DNA of 64,000 nt, taken from the NCBI RefSeq assembly GCF_036373705.1, contig NC_089855.1:3682501-3746500 (forward strand), read 5' to 3'. How positions within the stretch are numbered: the first letter of the stretch is position 1; each line of letters opens with the position of its first letter. This DNA is from Amia ocellicauda. Its lineage: Eukaryota > Chordata > Actinopteri > Amiiformes > Amiidae. Position numbers and translations under genes: made by a program. Shown piece by piece: positions 1 through 12,037 of the stretch. Under the pieces are notes generated by a model. The model was given only the letters and a program-made list of their open reading frames with translations. It was not told the DNA's origin and ran no database searches.

Positions 1-358
1 GTTCTCCTCCTATCCCTATTGTACGCAGGTGTCCCGCTGTGATTGGCTCTCTTCCCCGTCACTCAACTCCGCTGTTCCGTGCTGTTCCTGTCCAATCAGA
101 TGTCTCCAACTACTGCTTAAATACCCCCTCATTCCTCCATTACGGGAGACTACCGATTGCAACGCTATTTTGTGTTGCTACCCTGTCTGTTTGTGTAAAA
201 TACCTTTGTGATTGATTGTTTTTCCTTGTGTAAATATCCACTGTTTCTTCTCTGTTTCGTTTCCGTTTACATTGTATTCTGTATTGTGCTCTGTTCAGGG
301 GAGAACGGGTAGATAGGTGAGTTACCCATGGGTTTACACGGTTACACGTAGGGATGTA

Positions 359-1811
359 CAGTGAGGGGAAAAAGTATTTGATCCCCTGCTGATTTTGTAT
401 GTTTGCCCACTGACAAAGAAATGATCAGTCTATAATTTTAATGGTAGGTGTATTTTAACAGTGAGAGACAGAATAACAACAAAAAAATCCAGAAAAATGC
501 ATTTAAAAAAAGTTATACATTGATTTGCATGTTAATGAGGGAAATAAATGTTTGACCCCTTCGAATTAGTACTTGGTGGCAAAACCCTTGTTGGCAATCA
601 CAGAGGTCAGACGTTTCTTGTAGTTGGCCACCAGGTTTGCACACATCTCAGGAGGGATTTTGTGCCACTCCTCTTTGCAGATCATCTCCAAGTCATTAAG
701 GTTTGGAGGCTGATGTTTGGCAACTCGAACCTTCAGCTCCCTATGGGATTAAGGTCTGGAGACTGGCTAGGCCACTCCAGGACCTTAATGTGCTTCTTCT
801 TGAGCCACTCCTTTGTTGCCTTGGCTGTGTGTTTTGGGTCATTGTCATGCTGGAATACCCATCCACGACCCATTTTAAATGCCCTGGCTGAGGGAAGGAG
901 GTTCTCACCCAAAATTTGACGGTACATGGCCCCGTCCATCGTCCCTTTGATGCGGTGCAGTTGTCCTGTCCCCTTAGCAGAAAAACACCCCCAAATCATA
1001 ATGTTTCCACCTCCATGTTTGACGGTGGGGATGGTGTTCTTGGGGTCATTCATCCTCCTCCTCCAAACACGGCGAGTTGAGTTGATGCCAAAGAGCTCGA
1101 TTTTGGTCTCATCTGACCACAACACTTTCACCCAGTTCTCCTCTGAATCATTCAGATGTTCATTGGCAAACTTCAGACGGGCCTGTACATGTGCTTTCTT
1201 GAACAGGGGGGCCTTGCGGGCGCTGCAGGGTTTCAGTCCTTCACGGCATAGTGTGTAACCAATTGTTTTCTTGGTGACTATGGTCCCAGCTGCCTTGAGA
1301 TCATTAACAAGATCCTCCCGTGTAGTTCTGGGCTGATTCCTCACCGTTCTCAAGATCATTGAAACTCCACGAGGTGAGATCTTGCATGGAGCCCCAGACC
1401 GAGGGAGACTGACAGTTATTTTGTGTTTCTTCCATTTGCGAGATGGTGGAGAGTTTGGAATCTGATTGATTGATTCCTTCTGTGGACAGGTGTCTTTTAT
1501 ACAGGTAACTAGCTGAGATTAGGAGCACTCCCTTTAAGAGAGTGCTCCTAATCTCAGCTCGTTACCTGTATAAAAGACACCTGGGAGCCAGAAATCTTGC
1601 TGATTGATAGGGGATCAAATACTTATTTCCCTCATTAACATGCAAATCAATGTATAACTTTTTTGAAATGCGTTTTTCTGGATTTTTTTGTTGTTATTCT
1701 GTCTCTCACTGTTAAAATACACCTACCGTTAAAATTATAGACTGATAATTTATTTGTCAGTGGGCAAACGTACAAAGTAAGCAGGGGATCAAATACTTTT
1801 TTCCCTCACTG
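359..1811 (-). mobile_element. Tc1/mariner transposon, family 1, copy 1 (internally deleted)
   Basis: The ends are inverted repeats beginning CAGTGAGGGGAAAAAG at 359 and closing with the complement at 1811, flanked by the TA target duplication at 357-358 and 1812-1813. The inverted repeats run for more than 150 bp. The transposase is on the minus strand. Compared with the copy at 23775, the N-terminal DNA-binding region is deleted. A perfect-looking hairpin lies at 1487-1583 near the 5' end of the gene. The element sits inside the LTR of a gypsy element, so it arrived later. Confidence 0.95.
733..1445 (-). pseudogene. Tc1 transposase, broken
   Basis: This is a remnant of a DDE transposase that would cut and rejoin the element at TA sites. 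The readable part starts after the helix-turn-helix region (residues [12 protein letters not shown] onward) and contains the first catalytic Asp in WSDETKIEL and the second in HDNDPKHT. Before the third catalytic residue the frame ends in a stop after DLNPIG, where a small deletion removes the usual NPIENLW segment. The N-terminal paired-like domain is missing. No active protein can come from this copy. Confidence 0.9.
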
Positions 1812-2111
1812 TATGTTGTCTAGCACATTAGGTATTTAGGTAGGGGCGGTGATCACCCCTCTGTACTAGTTGTTAGGTTTAGATAGTTTAGTTAGTGTAG
1901 CTAGTTAGGATCGTCCTACAAATCCAAGTCAGGTAGTGGTTTACTCTTTTAGACTAGCTTAGATAGGTTTTGTTTTGATTCAGTGTTAGCCGACACCGCC
2001 CAGGGTGTTTGCCTCTGTATATTTGTTCATTATTTGTATCATTATCATCACGTGTTTTTGGTATACTGTACATACTTGTATATACTCCCTCCCCATTGTA
2101 AATAAACCCTT

Positions 2112-2144
<33 letters not shown>

Positions 2145-2257
2145 TATTGATATTGTGTTGGTTTTTGCACTCCCTTCACTCTCCCACTACTGCATTTGTG
2201 TGTTTTATGTTAAGTTCCTCTTATCCCCTTACATCAGCCACTTGGGGTCAACATAAT

Positions 2258-2275
2258 TGGGGGCTCGTCCAGGAG
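2258..2275 (+). promoter_or_regulatory. Primer-binding site, tRNA-Pro type
   Basis: TGGGGGCTCGTCCAGGA follows the LTR end by four bases. It closely matches the known proline-tRNA primer site of many vertebrate gypsy and gammaretroviral elements (TGGGGGCTCGTCCGGGA), with one visible difference. It would prime minus-strand DNA synthesis of element A. Confidence 0.75.
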
Positions 2276-2397
2276 TTCTATTCTTTCCGTAGTTGCACGC
2301 AAATAGTGGTAGTGTTTGTGTGGGTGTTGTGCTGTGCTGTGCAGGTGTTGTGTTTATATTATTGGTATTGGTTTTTGCGGTGTATTTTGTCACAATT

Positions 2398-4254
2398 ATG
2401 GCCAGTTTTGATTTAAGTGCTTTTCTGAGTGTCCCGTCTCTGGATCATCTTGATGTGTGTCGCAAGGCTGATTTATATGCTATAGCGGATCACTTCTGTT
2501 TCACAGTTCCGAGGAACATTGTTAAAGCTCAGCTTAGACAGATCGTCATGAATAAGTTGGTGGAAGGGCAAGTGCTCGTTGTGCCTCCGGTGTTGCCTGA
2601 TCCTGCCTCTGCCCCGGTCACCCCGGTGATGCGCACGGCGGCCCCGGCGGCGTGGCCCGTGCCCGGTCTGAAGGAGAGTGCGGGCAGCGCGGAGGCCTGG
2701 CAATACGGGTGCGGAGGCATACACTGCCGTAGAGGCCAAGGCTCCGGTGACAATGCCCCGCTTTGACCCCCTCTCCCCTGGGTTTTCTGGGTCCGCGGCG
2801 AGCGATAGACTAAAGATCCGTCTGGCACATCTTCATCTAGAGGCGCAGGACAGGGAACGGCAGGCTGAACATAATCTGCGGCTGGAGATCCGCAGGATGG
2901 AAATCGAGGCAGAGAAAGAGGTACAGCTGCGGAAGCTTGAACTGGAGGCGACGTCCCTCGCAGCTGGCACTGCGGGGCGGGAACTTTCTCCGGTAGCCTG
3001 TCCTGGGTCTTCTCCACCAGCTCATCCCACTGACACCTTTGATGTAAGTAAACAAATCGCTTTAGTTCCCCCTTTCCGTGAAACAGAAGTCGATTCCTAT
3101 TTCGGTGCATTCGAGTGCATTGCAGCTTACCTGCGATGGCCAAAAGACATGTGGCCTCTTTTGCTGAAGTGCAAGTTGTCTGGGAAAGCGTAGGAGGTGA
3201 TGTCTGCCCTCTCTCTGGAGGACAGCTTGTGTTATGACACTGTTAAGGCTACAGTGCTCCGTGCTTATGAGCTTGTACCTGAGGCTTACCGACAAAGGTT
3301 TAGGGACCTCGAGAAGTCTACTAACTGGACTTTTGTGGAGTTTGCTAGGGAAAAAGAAACCCTGTTTGACAGATGATGCACTGCCAGTAAGGCTACTGAT
3401 GTGGTTTCACTCCGAGAGTTAGTGTTACTGGAGGAATTTAAAAATAGCTTACCTGACCGTTTGGTTACTTATCTAATTGAACAAAAGGTAACATCATTGG
3501 CACAAGCAGCTGTGTTAGCTGACGAGTTTGTATTAACACACAAAAGTGTTTTTGTATCGTCCCGTAGAGCGTTTACCGCCACTCCCGGCTCCTCGGCTCC
3601 TCGGCTCCAGTCGGTCATCCCTCAGTGGGTCTTCCCCGTGAGAGAGAGGAGCGGGAGTGTTTTTATTGTCACCAGTTGGGCCATATTGTTGCCGATTGCC
3701 CAGCCCTGAAACGCAAATCGCAGCCACCTTCCTGTCCACCAAAAGCAGTGGGCTTGATTAAGACCATTTCTCGCCCCACGACAGTTATGCCTGAGGTTAC
3801 GTGTATTTCTGATTCACCAGATCTCAGTTACAAACCATTCATTTTGGATGGTCTAGTGTCATTGACTGGCGATCAGGAAGATCAGCGACCTGTTCGCATT
3901 CTGAGAGACACTGGTGCCGCACAATCATTTATAGTGTCTGATCTCTTGCCCTTCTCCAATGACTCGTTCTGTGGGGAGAGTGTGTTGGTTCAGGGCATTG
4001 AGATGGGTTTTGTGTCAGCTCCTCTACACCGTGTACATTTCAAGTCCGACTTGGTTAGCGGAATTTTCAAAGTGGGGGTGCGGCCTACACTGCCGGTGCA
4101 AGGTGTCACCTTCATATTGGGGAATGATATTGCTGGAGGTAAAGTGCTGCCTGTATTGGAAGTGTTGGATTGTCCGGACACTCAGTCAGATTATTTGGCC
4201 CAGAGCTTCCCTAGTGTGTTTCCAGCATGTGCTGTTACCCGTGCTCAGTCCTGA
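2398..4254 (+). pseudogene. Gmr1-type element A: gag and protease, frameshifted
   Basis: The reading starts at the ATG at 2398 (MASFDLSAF) and needs several frame changes. Around 3068-3540 there is a capsid-like segment whose end (LVLLEEFKNSLPD, then AAVLADEF) resembles a SCAN domain. A CCHC zinc knuckle (C-2-C-4-H-4-C) follows at about 3658-3705. An aspartic protease motif (DTGAAQSFI) lies at 3907-3933. The products would package and mature the retrotransposon particle. Stops and frameshifts near 2750, 3192, 3376 and 3620 show that it is dead. The exact frame boundaries are by eye. Confidence 0.8.
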
Positions 4255-4396
4255 AGGTTCGGTGACGTGATTGACCTGTCTGACTCGGTTCTTGCCCCAG
4301 GGTTTGTAAACGGTAGCTTGAGTTCCCCCTTGTGTCCAAATGAATCCAATGTGGGAGCATTGCTTGCTAAAACGAATGTCCTGGCTTTGCAGTTGA

Positions 4397-5057
4397 ATGT
4401 CAACCGTGTTTTTGCTTACAATTATGTGTCTTGCTACCCGATATCCCGAGGCTATTCCACTACGTAGAATTACAGCTCAGTCTGTTGTAAAAGCACTAAT
4501 TAAGTTATTTTTTACATTTGGGCTCCCGAAAATTGTACAGACAGACCAAGGCACACATTTTCTCTCTAACGTGTTCAAGCAGGTTTTACAGTCCCTCTCC
4601 ATTGTACACCACGTCTCTAGTGCATATCATCCGGAAAGGTGCGCTAGAGCGTTGGCATCAGACACTTAAATCTATGCTGCGCAAATTTTGCCTCGAGTCA
4701 GAGCGAGAATGGGATGAAGGTGCTCCCCTTGCTTTGTTCGCTATACGTGAAACAGTGCAAGAGTCGCTGGGTTTTAGTCCTGCTGATTTAGTCTTCGGTC
4801 ACAGTGTTAGAGGTCCCCTGAAGGTGTTGAAGGATCAGTTACTGACCACTGACTCCTCCACACCCACAAATGTGCTGGATTATCTTAGTCGTTTTCGTGA
4901 GCGGTTACACAAGGCGTGTGCTCTAGCAAGAGACTCCCTTTCCTCTTCACAGAGGAAAATGAAGCATCACTATGATGAGCATGCTGTCACACGTTCTCTA
5001 CAGCCAGGTGACCAGGTTCTGGTTTTGTTGCCTATTCCAGGGTCCTCCCTCTCTTAA
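4397..5057 (+). pseudogene. Gmr1-type element A: integrase, N-terminally deleted
   Basis: This is the core of a gypsy integrase, which would insert cDNA into the host genome. The segment RYPEAIPLR is followed by the second catalytic Asp in TDQGTHF and by the catalytic Glu region ERWHQT after a frame change near 4640. The C-terminal part has the family pattern with FSPADLVFG. The HHCC domain and the first catalytic Asp (usually in MDVVGP) are missing; a deletion joins protease-end sequence near 4300-4400 to the core. Integrase lies upstream of reverse transcriptase, opposite to ordinary Ty3/gypsy order. Confidence 0.85.
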
Positions 5058-5081
5058 GTTAAGTTAAGTTACACTGATTAT

Positions 5082-6092
5082 GTGGTTCGAACTCCCGACC
5101 GCAGACGCCAGTCTCGAGTGTGCCACATTAACATGTTAAAGTTATATCACTCGAGACTGACCCCTCCAGTAAAGTCGTCAGAGAAGATTGCAGAGCCCGA
5201 TGTCTGCTCTGCTGTCCCAGCCTCTGTGGTTGACACTATGGAGGTTAGTTTTGGTGATGAGAATGGCCTGGTGTTGCGAAACACTCCTCAGCAATGCGCT
5301 CGGTTGCTTAATTCTGAAATGTTGCTGGTCTTCCCTTCCCAATTAGACCATCTACCTAGTGAGCAAAGAGAGGACATTATGGAATTAATCCAGGATTTCC
5401 CCTGTCTTTTTGTTGATGTCCCCACTCGCACTACAGTTTTGGAACACGATTTAAACGTGGGAAACGCTGCTCCTATTAAACAACATGCCTATCGCGTTAA
5501 TTCTAACAAAAGGGACATCGTGAAACAGGACGTAGCATATCTGCTAGAAAATGGCCTTGCTACGCCGAGTTCTAGTCCCTGGAGTTCCCCTTGTATTTTG
5601 GTCTTTAAACCCAACGGTACCTTCCGATTTTGTACGGATTACCGGAAGGTGAATGCCGTGACTGTCCCAGATTCGTTCCCGTTACCAAGATTAGATGATT
5701 GCATAGATAAGGTTGGCTCCGCCATATTTGTCAGTAAGCTGGATCTCCTGAAAGGTTACTGGCAAGTACCATTAACCCCTCGTGCCTCCGAGTTCTCTGC
5801 TTTCGTGACCCCAGATAACTTTCTGCAGTACTCTGTCATGCCCTTTGGCATGCGCAATGCTCCTGCCACTTTTCAGCGTTTGGTGAATTTAATCTTGTCT
5901 GACATTCCACACTGTGATGCATATCTGGATGACTTAGTTGTTTATTCATCTGACTGGTCGTCTCATATCATGACGTTACGAACTGTATTTGAGTGTTTAG
6001 CCCAGGCATCATTAACACTCAACCTGGCTAAATGTGAATTTGGAAAAGCTACGGTTTCCTACCTTGGCAAACAGGTTGGCCACGGTCAAAGG
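5082..6092 (+). pseudogene. Gmr1-type element A: reverse transcriptase, 3' truncated
   Basis: The open frame begins with the chromodomain-like/GPY tail of integrase (CHINMLKLYH) and runs into reverse transcriptase. RT motifs in order are the substrate strand SSSPWSSPCILV, FRFCTDYRKVN, KLDLLKGYWQVPL, MPFGMRNAPATFQ and the catalytic YLDDLVVYS near 5922-5948, then YLGKQVG. The frame is then lost where a Tx1-like LINE starts. RNase H and the 3' LTR are absent from the window. The RT portion itself is uninterrupted, so element A may be younger than its broken gag suggests. Confidence 0.9.
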
Positions 6093-6102
6093 AAAAAGAT
6101 AT

Positions 6103-9100
6103 CATAACTGGTGACTTTAATACTGCTCTTTTCCCTAATCTGGACAAATCAAACAAAAATATGGAATCCAATCCAAACATGTCAAAAGCTATTCAAGTTT
6201 GGTGCGAAGAGGCTGGCCTTTGTGATGTCTGGAGGAAGTTACACATCTCTGAAAGGGATTATATATTTTATTCTTCTAAACACTCATCTTACTCAATTTT
6301 GGATTATTTTTTACTTCCTAAAAAGATACTGGAGAAAGTACATTCCTGTGAAATTGGCAATATAATACTTTCTGATCATGCCCCAATATATCTTTCCATA
6401 AGTTTCTCTAACCTTCCCCATCAAACCCCCCGATGGAGACTAAACCCCTCTATTTTAGCCAACCCCATTACTCTTGACATTTTCAGATCAAAACTCAAAG
6501 AGTGTCTCTTAATTAATGATACTCCAGATATTTTGATCAATATGCTTTGGGACACTGTGAAAGCTGTTGTAAGAGGATAATTTATGTCATTTACTAAAGC
6601 TCAGAAGCAGGAAAAAGCACAAAGTTTTGACATTGAAGATACAAATTGCTGAATTAGAAAAAATACACAAAGAGACTAAGAAAGCAGATGTTTTCTCCTT
6701 ATTGACTAAACTAGAGGAGAACTGAACACTCTCTTAAAAGAAAAAACTGAATATCTAACGAGGCTTACTAAACATTCCTGTTATGAAGGAGTTGACAAAC
6801 CAGATAAACTGCTAGCTTATACATTAAAAAAGGACATAAATTAAATACAATTCAAGGGCTGAGAACTACCTAAGGTAATATCACATATGATCAAAATAGC
6901 ATCAATGAAGCTTTTCATAACTTTTATTCCAAACTTTACACCACAGAATCTAGCTCTGATAATTTTAGTTGTAAAATCTTTCTTGATAAGCTTTCTATAC
7001 CTCAGGTTTCTCAGGAAGCCAGAGATTTATTAGACTCTCCATTTACACTGTCTCAAGTTAAGTCAGTAATACAAAAATTGAAGAATAACAAGTCACCCGG
7101 GCTGGACGGTTTTACAAACGAATTCTATAAAGTTCTCAGAGGAAATCTCTCCATTATTAACAAAACTATTTAACTATATTAAAGAATCCGGATGCATCCC
7201 CCCTTCTTGGAATTATGCCTCTATATCGGTTATTCATAAAAAGGAGAGGGACCCTCTGGAATGCAGCTCATACAGACCAGTATCTTTACTTAACTCGGAC
7301 CTAAAAGTGTTCTGCAAAGTATTGGTAAAAAGGTTGGAGGGTGTTCTTCCCACGATAATTAAAGAGGATCAGAATGGTTTCATCCTAAAGCACCAACTGT
7401 CAGATAATGTTCGATGTTTACTTAATATTATGCACCATATTCACAAAAGTAGAACACCTGCCATGATTGTTTCGGTTGATGCAGAGAAGGCTTTCGATAT
7501 GGTGGATTGGGGGTATCTTTTTACTGTGATTCAGGCATTTGGATTTGGTGAAGGTTTTGTAGACCTAATTAAGGCTTTGTATGCTAATTCTATGGCTCTG
7601 GTATGCACTAACGGGATTCTCTCTCCCAGGTGTGGGTTGCAGCAGGGCACCAGACAGGGAAGCCCCCTTTCCCCTCTGCTATTTTCTATATCTATAGAAC
7701 TCTTGGCCATTTCAGTGAGAGAAAACCATAGCATTCATGGTTATAATATAGCTGAACAAAACCATAAATTGTCATTATATGCAGATGATTTATTTCTGTT
7801 TATTACTGATCCTGAATCCTCTATCCCTTCAGTATTGGATACTTTTAAGGAGTTTGGTATACTTTCAGGGTTTAAATGTAATGTTAGTAAAACTGAAGTC
7901 CCTTCCCCTGAACCTAGATATATACCCTTTCATTGGGTGATGCATGGCTTTAAATATCTTGGGATTTTTATCCTGTTTAACCTCAATAACCTCTACAAAG
8001 TAAACTATCCTGGGCTCTTAAGAGATTAAGATGGACCTGGATAGATTTACCTATATCTTTGCTGGGACATATAAACACTATACAAATGGATGTTTTACCA
8101 AGATTACTATTTTTATTTCAGACCCTGCCTGTGCATGTACCAGCTTCCAGTCTAAAATATTTAGATAAGAGCTTTCTTATGGAGGGATAAGAGACCCAGA
8201 ATCAGCTATACTAGACTAGTGTCTCCTGTAAATTCAGGTGGCTTTGGCCTTCCGGATATGAGATTACATTTTTGGGCAGGTCTGTGGTTGGATATTGAAA
8301 ACCAAGGTGTCCACACTACATCCCTGTCGGGCCTTCCGTTTCTTCCTAGTCTTGCGGCTACTTCAGGATCCTCTATAAATCCTTTTGTGAAATGTACTGT
8401 GAGGATTTGGAGGGAGGTCCAGAAATATGTGGGCATTCCCTCAGACATTTCTAGATTGACTCCTATATGCTCAAACCTACTCTTCCCTCCACCGACTCTC
8501 GATACTACCTTTTTGAAATGGCAGAGACTGGGGTTAATTTGTTTAGGAGATTTCTTTGACAACTGTAATTTATTAACTTTTGAGGAACTGAAATCTAAAT
8601 TTGGTCTATCCCCTAAGGATTTCTTCAGATATGCACAGGTAGTAAATTATATAAATAATAAAACTAACAGGGCCTTCATGGATCATCCCTACTCTCAATT
8701 GGAAATCAATATAATCTCTCCAGGCACAGATAAAATTTTATCCAAAATATATAATATACTGATTGACAGGAAGAGTCTGGGTTTTGAGGATATGATCCAA
8801 AAATGGTGTCCTTGCTTATCTGTAGAAGAAGATCTCTCATTCAACTCTTGTGAAGAAATCTGGGGTCATGGTCATGCTAATACCATTTGCAGTAGATGGA
8901 GGGAGATGCAGTTGAAAATCCTTCTACAGTTTCATTTCACCCAAATTAAAATTAATAAGATTGATAATAACTACCCCCCGGATTGCTGGTGAGGATGCCA
9001 TGCCCAAGGTTCATATTTACATCAAATTTTGGACTGCCCCAGGATATCCTGTTTCTGGACTGAGATCTCCAATATAAGTCAGATTATTCTTGATATGGAA

Positions 9101-9319
9101 ATCCCCAAACTCCCTGAGATATTTTTGTTGGGTCTTTCCACCAGTCTTCAAATTGACACTTATCAAAATAACCTCCTTAAATGTATTAGCTTGGCAGCTA
9201 AAAGCACCCCCAATCAGGGTATGGATTTCATATATGTGGGAGTTATATGCCATGAAAAGGATATCTTTCTCTCTCTCTTTGAAACTGGAAAAATTCCACA
9301 AAGTTTGATCACCTTTTGA
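6103..9319 (+). pseudogene. LINE ORF2 (endonuclease end, RT, C-terminal region), broken
   Basis: ORF2 would nick the target and copy the RNA. The endonuclease C-terminus is readable to 6580, then frameshifts occur around 6580-7300. The longest clean part (7307-8029) carries the RT signature SVDAEKAFDMVDW, GTRQGSPLSPLLF and the catalytic LYADDLFLF. Further frames at 8219-8992 and 9029-9319 cover the thumb and C-terminal region with the CPRISCFW motif. At least four frame disruptions separate these segments, so it is inactive. Confidence 0.85.
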
Positions 9320-9649
9320 TAGATGGTGTTCCTCCCAGGGCCTTTTTCAACCATTATTTAATTTCCATGTACAATCGAACGATACCTCTGTCCCTCTATG
9401 AAGCATGCTATGGCGCAGTTAATCAGATTATCATAGTGCTGAACTGAAATTTAATTTTGTTCCTTACCATTAATTTGCTAAGTGTATCTGGAATACCATA
9501 GCCTTTTTTTTTTCTTTTTTTTTTTCCTTATTTTGGTGAGTTCTGCGTTAGATATGTATATTTATGCATGTGTGTGTATATGTACACATGGGTGTCAGTG
9601 TATGTACGTGTGTGTGTACATGTATATTTGCCTGTCATTGTTAAAATCT

Positions 9650-9650
<1 letters not shown>

Positions 9651-9702
<52 letters not shown>

Positions 9703-9704
9703 CA
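9651..9704 (+). repeat. (AAT)n microsatellite tail of the LINE
   Basis: This is a nearly pure AAT repeat directly after the LINE 3' UTR. Tails of this kind are made by the LINE's own reverse transcriptase. Confidence 0.9.
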
Positions 9705-10126
9705 AAAATAATATCTTACAGTGAGTAACCTGCTCTTCATGTCATATTGTGGTGTGACATGTGATTTACATGTAGCTTATTTTACGGTGATCATCTGTCC
9801 ACATGTCAGTTGTCATGATCACATTTATCAACGACATGACCCCCATGATCTATTCAACCACATCCCCTCTCTTGGCAGATGCCATTTCTTTGCACTTTCA
9901 GGAGATTGTGGTGGAGTCAGGGAGTAAACTTGTAGCTGACAGACGGCCGTGGGCTGCACCTACACTTATTAGCTCTCGTGCTAACTGAATTAAACCGTTC
10001 CCTGCTAATGTTTCAAATGGCTGAATATCCATACAATAGACATTCACGCATTCACATTCACCGTAGAGGGAGTTGGTTTGGCGAGGAAATCACTCGCACT
10101 CATTTGTTTGCTGCTACTGATTGGTG
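9705..10126. other. Unassigned spacer between two LINEs
   Basis: No gene or repeat family was recognised. The reverse transcriptase of element A does not continue here, so more than a simple LINE insertion separated the two sides. Confidence 0.5.
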
Positions 10127-10540
10127 CACTACATAAGAACATAACAACATAAGAAAGTTTACAAACGAGAGGAGGCCATTCGACCCATCCTGCTTGTTTG
10201 GTGTCAATTAATAACTGAGTGATCCAAGGATCCTATCCAGTCTATTTTTAAATGTTCCCAAACTTTCAGCATCTACCACATTGCTGGGGAGTTTGTTCCA
10301 GATTGTGACACTTCTTCACACAGAGAATAATCTCCTGTTTTCCATTTTAAATGCCTTGAAGCCCAATTTCCATTTGTGTACCCGGGTGCGTGTGTCCCTG
10401 CTGATCTGGAAAAGCTCCTCTGGTTTGATGTGGTCGATTCCCTTCATAAATTTGAAGACTTGGATCAAGTCCCCACGTAGTCTCCTCTGTTCCAGGGTGA
10501 AAAGGTACAGTTCCCTCAGTCTCTCAGTAGGACATTCCCT

Positions 10541-11613
10541 TCAGACCTGGAATAAATCTGGTTGCTCTCCTCTGAACTGCCTATAGAGCAGCAATATCCT
10601 TCTTGAAGTGTGGTGCCCAGAACTGTCCACAGTATCCAGATAAGCTCTAACTAGTACATTGTACAGTCTGAACATCACTGCCCTTGTTCTCAACTCTACA
10701 CATTTGACAATATACCCTAACATTCTGTTTGCCTTTTTTATTGCTTCCCCACATTGTTTGGATGGAGAAAGTGAGGAGTCCACATAGACTCCTAGGTCTT
10801 TCTTTTGTGATACATCATCTAGTTATATTCCTCCCATAGTGTAATTATAGTGGACATTTTTGTTACCTGCGTGTATTACCTTGCACTTGTCCACATTGAA
10901 TTTCATTTGCCAGGTGTCGGCCCACAACTGAATATTATCTAAGTCCCTAGTACTGATCCCTGTGGAACTCCACTAGCAACCTCACTCCAGTTAGAAGCAA
11001 ATCCTCTAATCGACACCCTCTGTTTCCTATACATCAACCAGTTCATAATCCATCTACTTACATTACCCTGAATGCCTACAGCTTCCAATTTGTGGATCAG
11101 CCTTTGGTGTGGAAACTTATCAAAAGCTTTAAGAAAATCAGCATCATATCGTATGCTTTCACATGATCTACAAGTGCAGTTGCATTTTCTAAAAATTCTA
11201 ATAAATTAGTAAGACATGATCTGCCTCGTCTAAACCCATGTTGACTATCTCCAAGAATATGGTTTTCATTAAGATGCTGCTCTATTTTCTGTCTGATCAT
11301 TTTTATCAACATTTTACAAGTGATGCAGGTGAGACTGATTGGTCTATAATTTCCTGGCTCAGTTTTGTCCCCTTTCTTGTGGATTGGTATGACATTTGCT
11401 GTCTTCCACATCCCCTGTTCTAAGTGTCATTTGGAATATTTGACTTAGAGGCCTATGAATAATTTCCCTCATTTCTTTAAGTACTGTTGGAAATATCCCA
11501 TCTGGCCCAGGTGATTTGTTTGTTTTTAATTCTGCTTGTCCCTTTAGTACCTCCTCCTCATTTATCCTGATCACTCTTAGGGTTTGTCTGGACTGATTGT
11601 TAACATGTGGCAT
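10541..11613 (-). pseudogene. CR1 reverse transcriptase, broken
   Basis: Read on the minus strand, the pieces are KTNKSPGPDGIFPTVLKE near 11500, GNYRPISLTCITCKML near 11330, GDSQHGFRRGRSCLTNLL near 11230, and the C-terminal GEAIKKANRMLGYIV near 10700. They match CR1-clade RT. The palm segment between GVPQGS and the FADD box is deleted near 10948, where GGGATCAGTACTAGGG joins directly to the sequence after the box. Frameshifts add to the damage. Confidence 0.85.
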
Positions 11614-12037
11614 GTTATTCTTTTTTTATTTTGTAAAAACCTCTGAAATACTCATTTAGAACATTTGACACATCTTGTTCATTTTCCAAGATTCTTCCAT
11701 TTTTGCCCTTTATCTGGTTCACTTCCTCCTTTATTGACCTCTTGCTGTTATAATATTGAAAAAAGCCCCTTGCATTAATGAGCTATGTTTCTTTCTATTT
11801 CCGTCTTTGCTTTCCTGATCCCTTTCTTAAGATCTCTTTGCAGCTCAACATATTCTATGTATTTTGTTTTGTCTCCATCCCTTTTGTATGCGCTATACAA
11901 CATTTTATTTCTCTTGATATTTTTTTGCATACTTCTATTAAACCATTTTGGCCAATGTTTTTAGATCCTCAATTTTGCTAAGTTTTGGTACAAATTGCTC
12001 CTGAGCCTCAAGTAGTATATTCTTAAAATATAACCAT

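Larger units (their letters stand above)
1..2253 (+). mobile_element. 5' LTR of Gmr1-type element A (interrupted by a Tc1)
   Basis: This is the long terminal repeat of the gypsy-type element that continues to about 6092. It ends with ACA at 2253, four bases before a primer-binding site that resembles the tRNA-Pro type. A TATA-like TTAAATA lies near 117-123 and an AATAAA poly(A) signal at 2101-2106, just before a (TA)n run at 2117-2142. A Tc1 transposon (359-1811) splits it. The left LTR edge was not found and may lie outside the window. The assignment rests on its position, the signals and the primer site; no second LTR copy is present for comparison. Confidence 0.6.
6093..9704 (+). mobile_element. 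Tx1/L1-like LINE, 5' truncated
   Basis: This is a non-LTR retrotransposon inserted in element A. It begins inside the endonuclease (GDFN at about 6109, then SDHAPIYLSIS near 6373) and ends with an (AAT)n tail at 9651-9704. Reverse transcriptase motifs and a cysteine-containing C-terminal region (CPRISCFW near 9033) match the L1/Tx1 superfamily. ORF1 and the start of the endonuclease are missing, consistent with 5' truncation by target-primed reverse transcription. I could not define a clean target-site duplication, and the interrupted RT does not resume after 9704. Confidence 0.85.

Noticed and set aside
2529..3143. A 204-codon minus-strand frame across the gag region of element A
   Set aside because: It lies opposite GC-rich gag sequence that has clear retroelement motifs on the plus strand.
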